A stretch of DNA of 16,001 nucleotides from Bacteroidetes bacterium UBA4408 (GCA_002389785.1 DGQS01000106.1:1-16001), one strand, 5' to 3'; numbered from the stretch's first letter, positions 1 to 8,215 are shown. Program-made: numbers and translations. The notes: generated from the sequence alone by a model not told the origin.

Positions 1-2
1 AG

Positions 3-677
3 ACGGTTGCTGAATTGGTGTCGCATACCAATGAAATAACCCCAACAAAATTGGCAGAATTTTTACTTCAAAAATTTCATAATTTTTCGGTACCCATCGA
101 AAATGCAGTGGAGGTAATTACTGATTTTGCTTCTCAATTAATGCAACAGGAAAAAAGTAATTTCAAAAACCAATTGAAACAATTTACTTCCCTTACCGAA
201 AACACACTTAAGAACAACAAGCAACTATTAAAGGCCGAAGTGAAGGGAATTACCCTGCATGCCAATTTTGTATTTAAATACCGACGGGATGCTATAGATG
301 CGTTGAACGATAGGTTAAAAAGAGAAGGAAGTTCACTAAGTGTTGGTGCAAAGCATGAACTCATGCAACTGACATCAGTGCTGTATAAAACAGCTAAGGT
401 GATGGTTTTACAACATGAACAATCGTTGAGAAGAGAGTCGAAAAATATAAATGCTATTTCCAAAAATCAGCTTCAGATTAATAACACAGCGCTAAATTCA
501 ATCGAGAAAAATATAGCTATTCTTAACCCAATGAATGTATTAAAAAGAGGCTATAGTATTACTTTGTTGAATGGAAAATCAGTAAAAAGTACGCGCACTT
601 TAAAGCAAGGCGATGAAATAAAAACTTTGGTAATGAAGGGAGAAATAATCAGTACAGTAACAAATATAAATGAATAA
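3..677 (+). CDS. xseA: Exodeoxyribonuclease VII large subunit, C-terminal part (5' end outside window)
   Basis: Large subunit of exonuclease VII, which degrades single-stranded DNA to oligonucleotides in the cytoplasm together with XseB. The frame is open from the first bases, so the first 224 visible codons are only the C-terminal half; family members are about 400-460 residues. Seen: the stretch TVAELVSHTNEITPTKLAEF matches the end of the catalytic domain. It is followed by a long charged helical region expected to be the coiled coil, then the conserved terminal motif NVLKRGYSITLLNGK with GD and a final short beta segment. Internal GTG or ATG codons near position 15 are not the real start. 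The stop overlaps the start of xseB, the usual coupled arrangement. Identification is secure from family motifs and the xseB neighbour. Confidence 0.93.
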   Translation, partial: TVAELVSHTNEITPTKLAEFLLQKFHNFSVPIENAVEVITDFASQLMQQEKSNFKNQLKQFTSLTENTLKNNKQLLKAEVKGITLHANFVFKYRRDAIDALNDRLKREGSSLSVGAKHELMQLTSVLYKTAKVMVLQHEQSLRRESKNINAISKNQLQINNTALNSIEKNIAILNPMNVLKRGYSITLLNGKSVKSTRTLKQGDEIKTLVMKGEIISTVTNINE

Positions 678-882
678 AATGAGCGATAAACCCAGCTATA
701 CAGAGGCATTTGCCGAATTGCAAACGATTGTAAGCGAAATTGAAGATGGCGAAATAAGTGTGGATGAGCTTTCGCAAAAAGTAAAACGTGCTGCCTTGCT
801 TATTAAAATTTGCAAAGCAAAATTGAGTACCACAGAGGAAGACGTGAATAAAATTTTAAAAGAGTTAGAGGAAGGGGAGTAG
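670..882 (+). CDS. xseB: Exodeoxyribonuclease VII small subunit
   Basis: Small subunit of exonuclease VII, a short helical hairpin protein that binds in several copies to the coiled coil of XseA. The 70-residue length is normal for the family. The core SYTEAFAELQTIVSEIEDGE, followed by a second helix with SVDELSQKVKRAALLI, is the XseB signature. The start at 670 overlaps the xseA stop by 8 nt. A second ATG at 679, one base after the xseA stop, gives a protein three residues shorter and is equally plausible; both imply translational coupling. A small hairpin with a short T run lies about 60 bp downstream. Confidence 0.93.
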   Translation: MNKMSDKPSYTEAFAELQTIVSEIEDGEISVDELSQKVKRAALLIKICKAKLSTTEEDVNKILKELEEGE

Positions 883-941
883 CTGAACAAGGATGATTTC
901 CGATGCAGAATCTAGTGTTTACTAAATTCAACAGGTAGGGT

Positions 942-962
942 GATTTACACGCTGTAAATTTT
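942..962 (+). terminator. Weak hairpin with T run after xseAB
   Basis: ATTTACA (943-949) and TGTAAAT (953-959) form a 7-bp stem with a 3-nt loop, extendable by one G-T pair, and the right arm runs into TTTT. It is AT-rich, so it would be a weak intrinsic terminator for the xseA-xseB unit. Position fits; strength is uncertain. Confidence 0.35.
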
Positions 963-1007
963 GCCTATGCGATTTTAATTTTATGCAAGAGCTCACTTTT
1001 TCATCAA

Positions 1008-1015
1008 TAGGTTTG
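1008..1015 (+). promoter_or_regulatory. Candidate -7 box (TAGGTTTG) for the DinB-like gene
   Basis: TAGGTTTG fits the Bacteroidota -7 consensus TAnnTTTG and lies about 50 bp before the start at 1066. No clear -33 TTG was seen at the right distance, so this rests on the -7 match and position only. Confidence 0.35.
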
Positions 1016-1065
1016 GATATTCGCCAAAATAATACTCCTTTTAATTTAACCGCTTAACTAAAATT

Positions 1066-1569
1066 ATGGGATTAAAAAAACTAATTGATAACTACGCAGC
1101 CTTTAATTGGTGGGCAAATAAAAATATTGTTATTTGGTTACAGAGTCTTGATACACCGTTGCTGTACCAACAAATGCCTTCCAGTTTCACCAGCATTGAT
1201 TATACTTTGCAACATATCTTGCGGACGCAAAAATTTTGGTTAGCATTTGTTTGCGAAAAGGATCTTTCAACTTTTAGTTGGACCGTATTTGAAAACGAAG
1301 TTGAACGCATTCTGGACGAAATAAAAACCCAATCGGAAGAGATGCATAAATCAATTTCCTCTTTTTCAGAAGATCAACTTCTGGCAAAATTGCATTTAGA
1401 TATGCCCTGGGCGAAAAATCAATTAAGTCGCTACGAATATATCCTGCATATCATTAATCATAGCACCTATCACCGAGGACAAATTGTTACCATGGCCCGA
1501 AATTTTGGAATTCACGAGCACATACCGGCAACGGATTATAATTTTTTTAACAGTCGAAGTAATTCATAA
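1066..1569 (+). CDS. DinB-fold putative metal-dependent protein
   Basis: A 167-residue protein of the DinB/YfiT-like superfamily, a four-helix bundle with a metal site built from three histidines. Some relatives are thiol transferases or hydrolases, but most Bacteroidota members have no known substrate. Seen: an N-terminal helix with FNWWANKNIV, a histidine in the second helix (H50, in TLQHIL) and the late motif NHSTYHRGQI with H132 and H136. Together these give the expected triad. No signal peptide or membrane segment, so probably cytoplasmic. It stands alone between xseB and a carotenoid desaturase, so context gives no hint of its substrate. Family assignment is firm; reaction unknown. Confidence 0.85.
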   Translation: MGLKKLIDNYAAFNWWANKNIVIWLQSLDTPLLYQQMPSSFTSIDYTLQHILRTQKFWLAFVCEKDLSTFSWTVFENEVERILDEIKTQSEEMHKSISSFSEDQLLAKLHLDMPWAKNQLSRYEYILHIINHSTYHRGQIVTMARNFGIHEHIPATDYNFFNSRSNS

Positions 1570-1720
1570 TTCAGACTATTAGCCTGCATTCATAAAATAA
1601 TTTACTTCACAAGTTTCAATTTCTAACAACAAATTAGCTTGTTTGCCTGGTTCTTAAATGGCATTTACGCTTTGCTTGTGTACATGATTTTTCTCATGAA
1701 GCAATCCTTTTTTTATGACT

Positions 1721-1728
1721 TATATTTG
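1721..1728 (+). promoter_or_regulatory. Candidate -7 box (TATATTTG) for the carotenoid desaturase
   Basis: TATATTTG matches TAnnTTTG exactly, 36 nt before the start codon at 1764. The -33 element is not obvious. The placement in a 194-bp gap between two genes of the same direction suggests the desaturase is transcribed on its own. Confidence 0.5.
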
Positions 1729-1763
1729 CACCCGATTTTTTACTCATCATCAATTTAATTTGT

Positions 1764-3236
1764 ATGTCGTCACACGCTAAAACTTGCGCCATTATTGGTT
1801 GCGGTATTTCCGGAATTGGAGCTTCCATTCGCATGGCCAACAAGGGCTATAAGGTTACTGTTTTTGAAGCCAATGCCTTTCCGGGAGGTAAACTTTCGCA
1901 GGAAACTATAAAAGGCTATCGATTTGACATGGGGCCTTCAGTTTTTACCATGCCTCAAAATGTAGATGAGTTATTTACCCTTAGCGGGAAAAATCCCAAA
2001 GACTATTTTAACTATATACACCTCGATCCGGTGTACCAGTATTTTTTTGAAGATGGTACCATTATTCAAGGCTATCATACCAAAGAAAAAATTGCCAAAG
2101 AAATAGCTGCTAAGACAAAGGTAAAGGAACAAGCTGTAATTGATTATTTAACCGATGTTGAGCAAAAATACCATCTTACAGCAGACGTTTTTTTACATAA
2201 TTCCTTGCACAAAGTAAAAAACTATTTTACCAAACGCGTTGCAAAAGGTATAGCCAATTTTGGAAAGTTGCAGGCTTTTAAAACCATGCATCAGGCCAAC
2301 GCAGCTAAATTTGTTGATCCCAAAGTGGTGCAAATTTTTAATCGCTATGCCACTTATAATGGATCCAGCCCTTATATGGCGCCGGCTACACTTAATGTTA
2401 TTCCGCATCTTGAAATAAACATGGGAGCATTTATACCGGTAGGTGGTATGTTTGCAATTACCGATTCATTGGTAAAATTAGGAAACGACATTGGAGTAAA
2501 GTATCGCTTTTCATCTCCTGTTAAAGAGATTGTAATCGAAAATAATAAAGCCACCGGCGTGCGTACCGATGCAGGTGTCGAAAAATTTGATGTGGTGATT
2601 AGTAATATGGATGTTTACAATACTTACCATAAATTAATTCCAAATGCAAAAAAGCCTGAACGTACGTTACGTCAGGAAAAATCAAGTTCGGCGATGGTAT
2701 TTTATTGGGGAATAAAACACGAATTTAAACAATTGGGATTGCACAATATTTTGTTCAGCGACAATTACGAAAAAGAATTTTCAACCATTTTCAACGATAA
2801 AACCATTTATGAGGATCCAACAATTTACGTCAACATTTCCTCTAAACATGTACCTGAAGATGCACCTCCCGGCTGCGAAAACTGGTTTACCATGATTAAT
2901 GTTCCTAACAATCAGGGACAGGATTGGGATAAACTCATTGAAACAACGCGCGAAAACATCATAAAAAAGGTAAACCGTATACTTAAAACCGATATACGTC
3001 AATACATCGAGTGTGAAATTGTGTTTGAACCGCGGGTTATTGAAGCTCGCACCTCCAGTGCATTTGGGGCTGTTTATGGAAATGCGTCCAACAACAAATT
3101 TGCTGCTTTCTTGCGACATGCTAATTTTTCAAAGGACATTGCGAACCTTTATTTTTGTGGCGGAAGTGTGCATCCTGGTCCTAGTATTCCGCTCAGTTTG
3201 ATGTCAGCAAAAATTGCTACCAGTTTTATAAAGTAA
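1764..3236 (+). CDS. crtD: CrtI/CrtD-family carotenoid desaturase, probably CrtD-type
   Basis: FAD-dependent carotenoid desaturase of 490 residues, usual length for the family. The N terminus has the dinucleotide-binding fingerprint G12-x-G14-x-x-G17 with an acidic residue E35 at the end of strand 2, then FPGGKLSQ, and the early family motif RFDMGPSVFTMP. The C terminus has the family signature in the form YFCGGSVHPGPSIPLSLMSA. The wording GGSVHPG..IPL is closer to what I know of Bacteroidota CrtD (1-hydroxycarotenoid 3,4-desaturase) than of CrtI phytoene desaturase, which usually reads GAGTHPGAGIPG. The subtype is therefore an inference from memory of family signatures. No other crt gene lies nearby, so it would act with enzymes encoded elsewhere, associated with the membrane. 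The phytoene desaturase alternative remains open. Confidence 0.8.
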   Translation: MSSHAKTCAIIGCGISGIGASIRMANKGYKVTVFEANAFPGGKLSQETIKGYRFDMGPSVFTMPQNVDELFTLSGKNPKDYFNYIHLDPVYQYFFEDGTIIQGYHTKEKIAKEIAAKTKVKEQAVIDYLTDVEQKYHLTADVFLHNSLHKVKNYFTKRVAKGIANFGKLQAFKTMHQANAAKFVDPKVVQIFNRYATYNGSSPYMAPATLNVIPHLEINMGAFIPVGGMFAITDSLVKLGNDIGVKYRFSSPVKEIVIENNKATGVRTDAGVEKFDVVISNMDVYNTYHKLIPNAKKPERTLRQEKSSSAMVFYWGIKHEFKQLGLHNILFSDNYEKEFSTIFNDKTIYEDPTIYVNISSKHVPEDAPPGCENWFTMINVPNNQGQDWDKLIETTRENIIKKVNRILKTDIRQYIECEIVFEPRVIEARTSSAFGAVYGNASNNKFAAFLRHANFSKDIANLYFCGGSVHPGPSIPLSLMSAKIATSFIK

Positions 3237-3263
3237 CTGATTAAATAGGTCTTATCTTTCCAA

Positions 3264-3296
3264 CTTGGCTTTTATAGTGCAGTATACTATACCAAG
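3264..3296. other. Imperfect inverted repeat between desaturase and beta-helix genes
   Basis: CTTGG (3264-3268) plus TATAGT (3273-3278) pair with ACTATA (3286-3291) plus CCAAG (3292-3296), with a 4-nt bulge on the left side and a 7-nt loop. No T run follows, so it is not a classical terminator. It could be a weak terminator for the desaturase gene or an operator for the downstream promoter. Confidence 0.3.
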
Positions 3297-3309
3297 CCGA
3301 TTCAATTTT

Positions 3310-3317
3310 TATCTTTG
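3310..3317 (+). promoter_or_regulatory. Candidate -7 box (TATCTTTG) for the secreted-protein pair
   Basis: TATCTTTG fits TAnnTTTG exactly and lies 40 bp before the start of the beta-helix gene at 3357. It would drive both secreted-protein genes, since no terminator is seen between them. A -33 element is not clear. Confidence 0.5.
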
Positions 3318-3356
3318 TTCAATAAACTTCCACTAACTAATAATTAGAATTTAAAA

Positions 3357-4610
3357 ATGAGAACCAACAAATTACTTTGCGCTTTGCTTTTTGCAGCAAG
3401 CTTATTTTCGAAATCAATAAATGCAGCCGACTTGGTTGTTGAAGAATTTGGAACCACTCCGGCTTATCCCTCTATATCAGCTGCCATTAGTGCATCCGTT
3501 GATGGTGACAGAATTTTAATTCGTAATCGTGCAGGAAATATTCCCTGGATTGAAAACATTACCATCAATAAAAGTCTTGAATTATTGAGCTATGAAAACG
3601 ATACATTTTTTGTAGTTCAAGGAACCTATACTATTAACTCAGGGGTTGGTAGAAAAATTTCCATTATTGGCATGAAAAATTTATCGGGTAGCATTAATGC
3701 AGGAACTTCATCCGGATCAAATAAAACTACAACTGTTAATATTTTAGATTGCTACTTAAGTAACGGAGGTATCTATCTCAATACTGTTGACTTTAACACT
3801 ACCATAGCCGGTTGTACAATGCTTGGCGGAAGAGTTTACATAAGTTCAGGAAGTATTATTGGGAACAACCTTAACAATGGCGGGAGTTCAGCTTCTGAAG
3901 TTTTAACTGTTGCTAATAGTTCTAGTTTTCAGAACGATACCGTATATATTATAGGGAATACAATAAAAGGAAACGTAAACGGAGTATCTTCTGTGTATTG
4001 GAATTCAAGTGCTTCTATCGCTTATATCAAAAATAATTTTATTATACATCAGTATGCAGGAATTTATATGTTAACCTTCCCTAATACTACAATTGCTAAT
4101 CTTATTTATAACAACACTATTTATGGAGAATTATATAATTTTTCAAACTATGGCTTATTTATATCATCAGTTCCTAGTAATGCTATCGTTGAGATCATGA
4201 ATAACGTAATTGATGCATTCAATAGTGGAACTAAATACGGAATTTACGTTGTTAATTTAAATGGTCAAGCAAATGCTTATTACAATCATATTGATAATGG
4301 CTTTAATACAGCAATATCAGGAAATTTAACCTTTTCAGGAAATAATACCACTAATTCAACTGTCGGAATTAATTTACTTACCGGCGTTTTAAATCCCGGC
4401 AATTTAGCTATTGATGGAGGTAATCCGGCTAATCCTTTTTACGATTTGGATTTAACTGTTGGTGATGCTGGTGCTTACGGAGGTTCCTATTCATTGGCCA
4501 ATTATTTCCCTTTGCACAGTGGTGGAGCACGCATTTATTCTGTTGCTTTTCCATTTAATATTCGCTCCGGTAATACTTTGAATGTGAAAGCTAGTGGATA
4601 CGACAGGTAG
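3357..4610 (+). CDS. Secreted right-handed beta-helix (pectate-lyase-like fold) protein
   Basis: A 417-residue exported protein. Residues 1-23 are a signal peptide (two lysines/arginines, a leucine/alanine-rich core, and NAA at the cleavage site). After a short lead containing FGTTPAYPSISAAISAS, typical of the first turn of parallel beta-helix repeats, the body is rich in N, G, S, I and Y with runs such as IIGNNLNNGG, IIGNTIKGN and IYNNTIYG. This is the pattern of solenoid turns with asparagine ladders. No catalytic residues could be assigned, so it may be a binding or surface protein rather than an enzyme. The C terminus ends at NVKASGYDR without a T9SS sorting tail. The next gene starts 24 nt downstream and does carry one, so the two are probably co-expressed. 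Fold confident, function unknown. Confidence 0.75.
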   Translation: MRTNKLLCALLFAASLFSKSINAADLVVEEFGTTPAYPSISAAISASVDGDRILIRNRAGNIPWIENITINKSLELLSYENDTFFVVQGTYTINSGVGRKISIIGMKNLSGSINAGTSSGSNKTTTVNILDCYLSNGGIYLNTVDFNTTIAGCTMLGGRVYISSGSIIGNNLNNGGSSASEVLTVANSSSFQNDTVYIIGNTIKGNVNGVSSVYWNSSASIAYIKNNFIIHQYAGIYMLTFPNTTIANLIYNNTIYGELYNFSNYGLFISSVPSNAIVEIMNNVIDAFNSGTKYGIYVVNLNGQANAYYNHIDNGFNTAISGNLTFSGNNTTNSTVGINLLTGVLNPGNLAIDGGNPANPFYDLDLTVGDAGAYGGSYSLANYFPLHSGGARIYSVAFPFNIRSGNTLNVKASGYDR

Positions 4611-4633
4611 TAATTTGTTTTAAGATATAAACT

Positions 4634-6949
4634 ATGAAAACAAATTATAAACGCATTATTTTGCTGCTGCTTGTTTGCTGCTTTACACAAAGCAATTATG
4701 CACAAAAAATAAGTGGAGCTGAGTATTTCTGGGATACAGATCCCGGCAAGGGTTTGGCTACTCCTATGGCTGCTTCTGATGGCAACTTTAACAGTATAAT
4801 AGAGCAAGTGTTTGCTAATACTTCTGCGCTCCCTACTGTGGGTGTGCATACCTTAAATATGCGGATGCGCGATCAAGCAAATAAATGGAGCCAAACCTTT
4901 AGTACGGTTGTCGATATTAATCCGGCGAGCGTTACCAAGCGTGCCATTAAAGTTACACTCGCTGAATGCTTTTGGGATACTGATCCGGGCCAAGGCAATG
5001 CAATTGCAATGATTGCTTTTAACGGAGCTTTTGATGAAGCTTTGGAAACAGCAGTGAAATCCGGTATTACCTTACCTTCTGTTGGAATTCACTCCATGAA
5101 TATTAGGGTGCGCGATGCTGAAAATCATTGGGGACCGGTATTTACTAAGCTAGTTGATATTACCCCTAATTTGGTAAGCACCCGTTTAATAAAAATAACC
5201 GCCGGAGAATGTTTTTGGGATACTGATCCTGGTCAGGGAAATGGAACTACTTTATTAGCTTACGATGGGGCCTTTGATGAAGCTGTTGAATCCGTTACAA
5301 AGTCGGGAATAGCTATACCTTCAGCAGGGGTGCACAAATTCAACCTTCGGGTGAAAGATGCTCAAAACAAATGGAGCAGTGTATTCAGTACCATCGTTGA
5401 AATAACGCCCAATCTGTTAACAGTTAGACCAATTAAAGTAGTTGCTGCCGAATATTTTTTTGATACCGATCCGGGTCCTGGAAATGCTACTCCCATGCTT
5501 GCTTTAGATGGCAATTTTAATTCTGCTTTAGAAAGCATAAAAGGTGGAAATATTCCTTCTCCTGTGCTTAGTGGAAAGCATATATTATACCTCAGAATGA
5601 AAGGTGCTTCCGGCGCTTGGGGCAATAAATTTGGTATAGTAGTAAACATGGATATCGATATCGATAATTTTATTACTAATATAGCAGGAGCCACAGCTTT
5701 GTGTTACAGCACAGTGTTTAATAACAATTACATATCTGTGGCGCATAGTGGCAATACTTACAACTGGACCATTACCGGTGGAACAATTACTTCGGGGCTC
5801 GGCACCAATTCAGTAAATGTGAATTGGTCTTTTACCGGAATACATAAACTAAAACTGGTAGAGTGCAACGCAGCAGGTACAATTTGCTCAACTGATTCTA
5901 TTTTAGTTTCTGTATCACCTCCTACAAACCAAACAGTTAACCGTTTTATTTGCAATGGCGACAGTATATTTTTACAAAATGCTTGGCGCAAAACAGCAGG
6001 AACTTATCTTGATTCGTTGCTTAGTATTGGTGGTTGCGATAGTATTGTGAATACCAATTTAGCATTGTATCCAAGTTATAACTTAGCTGCAGCTACCGGC
6101 TTTTGCACAGGACAAAGCGTTATTGTTGGAGGTGTTACTATAAGTACTCCGGGAGTGTATACACAACATTTTACAAGCATTCATGGATGTGATAGTACTG
6201 TAATCACAACCGTTACCCAATATGCGGTTAGTATTGTGAATACGAATGTAAATATTTGTCAGGGCGATAGCATCTACTTGCAAGGTGCCTATCAACAAAA
6301 TCCCGGAACTTTTACGGATGTTTTGGTATCGTCACATGGGTGCGATAGTGTAGTTATTTCACAGTTATTTGTGTGGCAAGCAGCAAGTTCAACAGCATCA
6401 CAAAGTATATGCGAAGGCGATAGTATATTAATTGGCGGTGTTTACCAAAGTACCGCAGGTGTTTATATCGATCAGCTTGCTACCATGCATGGATGCGACA
6501 GTACGGTAACAGTTACCTTATCACTTTTGCCATCTTATACCGATACTGTAAATGCCGTTATATTTCAAGGTGATAGTATTTATTTAGGTGGTGCTTATCA
6601 ACATGTAAGCGGATATTATTCCGATACTTTTCAAACAAGTAATGGATGTGATAGTATTATCGTTACCAGCCTTTCGGTACTGATTGGAATGGGCGATGTT
6701 AAGGACCTTTTCAATATACCCCAGGTTTTTCCAAATCCATTTGAGCAAATGTTCAAAATTAAAACCAACGGAAGGCTACCTTACACTGTGTTTGTTTCGG
6801 ATCTTACAGGGCGTATAATTTACCGTAAGGAAGGAATTAATCAAGCAGTATTAGAAATTGATACGCAGGAATGGATTCCTTCGGTGTACGTTGTACACAT
6901 AAACTCTTCACAACAGCACTGGATGTACAAATTGGTGAAAATTCACTAA
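4634..6949 (+). CDS. Large secreted repeat protein with T9SS type A C-terminal sorting domain
   Basis: A 771-residue surface or secreted protein. Residues 1-23 form a signal peptide ending in NYA before Q24. Four tandem repeats of about 81 residues start at 29, 110, 190 and 272, each opening with A/G-E-x-F-[WF]-DTDPG and containing a G-x-H or G-K-H motif near the end. Residues about 350-430 resemble a PKD or Ig-like domain (NTYNWTITGGT, VNVNW). Then come five repeats with an exact 51-residue period, anchored at 440, 491, 542, 593 and 644, of the form CxGDS...GxY...GCDS; in the fifth the leading Cys is Phe. The end, from about residue 690 with IPQVFPNPFEQ to the final VYVVHINSSQQHWMYKLVKI, is a T9SS type A sorting domain. 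It would be exported by Sec, cross the outer membrane by T9SS and be anchored or released. No enzymatic domain seen; adhesion or matrix roles are guesses. Confidence 0.85.
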   Translation: MKTNYKRIILLLLVCCFTQSNYAQKISGAEYFWDTDPGKGLATPMAASDGNFNSIIEQVFANTSALPTVGVHTLNMRMRDQANKWSQTFSTVVDINPASVTKRAIKVTLAECFWDTDPGQGNAIAMIAFNGAFDEALETAVKSGITLPSVGIHSMNIRVRDAENHWGPVFTKLVDITPNLVSTRLIKITAGECFWDTDPGQGNGTTLLAYDGAFDEAVESVTKSGIAIPSAGVHKFNLRVKDAQNKWSSVFSTIVEITPNLLTVRPIKVVAAEYFFDTDPGPGNATPMLALDGNFNSALESIKGGNIPSPVLSGKHILYLRMKGASGAWGNKFGIVVNMDIDIDNFITNIAGATALCYSTVFNNNYISVAHSGNTYNWTITGGTITSGLGTNSVNVNWSFTGIHKLKLVECNAAGTICSTDSILVSVSPPTNQTVNRFICNGDSIFLQNAWRKTAGTYLDSLLSIGGCDSIVNTNLALYPSYNLAAATGFCTGQSVIVGGVTISTPGVYTQHFTSIHGCDSTVITTVTQYAVSIVNTNVNICQGDSIYLQGAYQQNPGTFTDVLVSSHGCDSVVISQLFVWQAASSTASQSICEGDSILIGGVYQSTAGVYIDQLATMHGCDSTVTVTLSLLPSYTDTVNAVIFQGDSIYLGGAYQHVSGYYSDTFQTSNGCDSIIVTSLSVLIGMGDVKDLFNIPQVFPNPFEQMFKIKTNGRLPYTVFVSDLTGRIIYRKEGINQAVLEIDTQEWIPSVYVVHINSSQQHWMYKLVKIH

Positions 6950-6970
6950 AGAATCTATTTGAAAAAGCAA

Positions 6971-7004
6971 AAAGCGCTTCGGTTTTTCGAAGCGCTTTTT
7001 TTTT
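6971..7004 (+). terminator. Strong intrinsic terminator, probably bidirectional
   Basis: AAAGCGCTTCG (6971-6981) and CGAAGCGCTTT (6988-6998) make a perfect 11-bp stem with a 6-nt loop, followed by a long T run to 7004. The left arm is preceded by an A run, so it can also stop minus-strand transcription coming from hemJ. It lies 22 bp after the T9SS-protein stop. Confidence 0.9.
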
Positions 7005-7063
7005 AAGTGATTTTATATTACTAATTCAAAGATTCATGTAACAAATTTAAAAAGCGAAATAAT

Positions 7064-7609
7064 CTAATTCTTTTCTTTTCGCATTCTTAGTTTACGGTAT
7101 ATTTTTACGGCAAGCATTAACAATATTCCCAGTAAAATCAACCCAACTATACCATACACCCAATTGAGGGTACTCTTTAAAACTACAATAAACACTATCG
7201 CAACTAAAAATAAGGTCGAAACCTCATTCCACATACGTAATTTAAATGCCGAGTATTTCACCACATCGTTTTTTTGTTGATTCAATATCAATCCACACTG
7301 CAAGTGATACAAGGTTAGCCCAAATACAAAAGCAATTTTTAAAACCAACCAGGCAGGATAAACAAAACCATACATCTCAATCGCCATCCATAAGCCAAAC
7401 ACCCAGGTTCCAATTAAGGAAGGCCAGGTAATAATGTACCAAAGTTTGCGCTGCATTATTTTAAATTGCCCTTGCAAAATTACCTTCTCTTGTTCAGGTT
7501 TAGTCTCTGCTTCAGCAAAATATACAAAGAGCCGAACGATGTAAAAAAGCCCGGCAAACCAACATATAACAAAGATAATGTGCAATGCTTTGATGTATTC
7601 CAGTTCCAT
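7064..7609 (-). CDS. hemJ: HemJ-type protoporphyrinogen IX oxidase (CopD/HemJ family)
   Basis: Integral membrane enzyme that oxidises protoporphyrinogen IX to protoporphyrin IX in heme synthesis, in bacteria lacking HemG or HemY. The 181-residue length is typical. Seen: an N-terminal helix with IKALHIIFVICWFAGLFYIV carrying the conserved His (H10), the R26/F28 segment RLFVY, then further hydrophobic helices at about 57-79, 85-106 and two more near 130-148 and 150-170. A Lys (K91) in the LVLKIAF segment and the loop LRMWNEVSTLFLV match the family. Family work on other HemJ proteins shows the equivalent His and Lys are essential. It is divergent from the thioesterase gene and ends near the shared terminator at 6971-7004. 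Confidence 0.88.
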   Translation of the reverse strand: MELEYIKALHIIFVICWFAGLFYIVRLFVYFAEAETKPEQEKVILQGQFKIMQRKLWYIITWPSLIGTWVFGLWMAIEMYGFVYPAWLVLKIAFVFGLTLYHLQCGLILNQQKNDVVKYSAFKLRMWNEVSTLFLVAIVFIVVLKSTLNWVYGIVGLILLGILLMLAVKIYRKLRMRKEKN

Positions 7610-7623
7610 ACATGTATTTTTTG

Positions 7624-7631
7624 CAAAGCTA
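7624..7631 (-). promoter_or_regulatory. Candidate -7 box for hemJ
   Basis: On the minus strand this reads TAGCTTTG, an exact TAnnTTTG match, 14 bp upstream of the hemJ start codon at 7609. A transcript starting about 7 nt downstream would have a leader of only a few bases. No -33 TTG was found at a suitable distance. Confidence 0.5.
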
Positions 7632-7655
7632 ATTAAATATGACTTTCAGTAGCCG

Positions 7656-7684
7656 TTGCGTTATTAAGTTTTAGTTTACCTTTG
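7656..7684 (+). promoter_or_regulatory. Promoter for the thioesterase gene (TTG ... TACCTTTG)
   Basis: TACCTTTG at 7677-7684 fits the -7 consensus exactly and a TTG at 7656-7658 lies 18 bp upstream, close to the usual -33 spacing. It is divergent from the hemJ promoter in the same 73-bp gap. The expected start of transcription near 7690 leaves a leader of about 13 nt before the ATG at 7703 and excludes the TTG codon at 7682 as the real start. Confidence 0.6.
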
Positions 7685-7702
7685 CGCAAAAATTTAAAAA
7701 AG

Positions 7703-8215
7703 ATGGCAAAAACAAGAACTGCAAAAGAAACCTTGGCAGTAATGTCTGAGATTGTATTACCGAACGATACCAATACATTAGGTAATTTAATGGGAGGTAG
7801 GCTCTTGCATCTAATGGATATATGCAGTGCTATTTCGGCACATCGTCACTGCCGACGAGTAGTGGTAACTGCTTCGGTGAATAATGTTTCGTTTAACCAA
7901 CCCATAAAGTTAGGAGATATAGTTACTATTGAATCTAAGGTTTCACGTGCCTTTTCAACATCCATGGAGGTATTTATTGAAGTGTCGGTTGAAAACCATG
8001 TAACTGGCGAAAAAGTTAAATGCAATGAAGCCATCTATACCTTTGTGGCGGTTGATCAATTAGGAAATCCGATTACTGTACCTGAATTAATTCCTGAAAC
8101 AGAAACAGAAAAAATGCGCTATGACGCTGCATTAAGACGTAAGCAATTGAGTTTAATCTTAGCCGGCCGCATGAAACCGAACGATGCTACCGAATTAAAA
8201 GCATTGTTTAGTTGA
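7703..8215 (+). CDS. Acyl-CoA thioesterase, hotdog fold (YciA/BACH-like)
   Basis: Cytoplasmic hydrolase of acyl-CoA to free fatty acid and CoA. I place the start at the ATG at 7703 (170 residues) because an in-frame TTG at 7682 lies inside the promoter. Seen: the opening segment EIVLPNDTNTLGNLMGGRLL, the hallmark of hotdog acyl-CoA hydrolases (N/D-x-x-N..G-G at the helix start), followed by HLMDICSAISAHRHC, then VNNVSFNQPIKLGDIVTIES and a final strand with EAIYTFVAVD. A charged C-terminal helix about 40 residues long (ETEKMRYDAALRRKQ) follows. Chain length preference cannot be told from the sequence. It converges on the GT9 gene with only 43 bp between stops. Confidence 0.87.
   Translation: MAKTRTAKETLAVMSEIVLPNDTNTLGNLMGGRLLHLMDICSAISAHRHCRRVVVTASVNNVSFNQPIKLGDIVTIESKVSRAFSTSMEVFIEVSVENHVTGEKVKCNEAIYTFVAVDQLGNPITVPELIPETETEKMRYDAALRRKQLSLILAGRMKPNDATELKALFS

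Noticed and set aside
983..1057. Short plus-strand frame (24 codons) before the DinB-like gene
   Set aside because: Too short, no family resemblance, and it overlaps a candidate promoter box; chance frame likely.
4535..4849. Minus-strand frame across the junction of the two secreted-protein genes
   Set aside because: Antisense to two signal-peptide proteins with clear domain content; no independent support.
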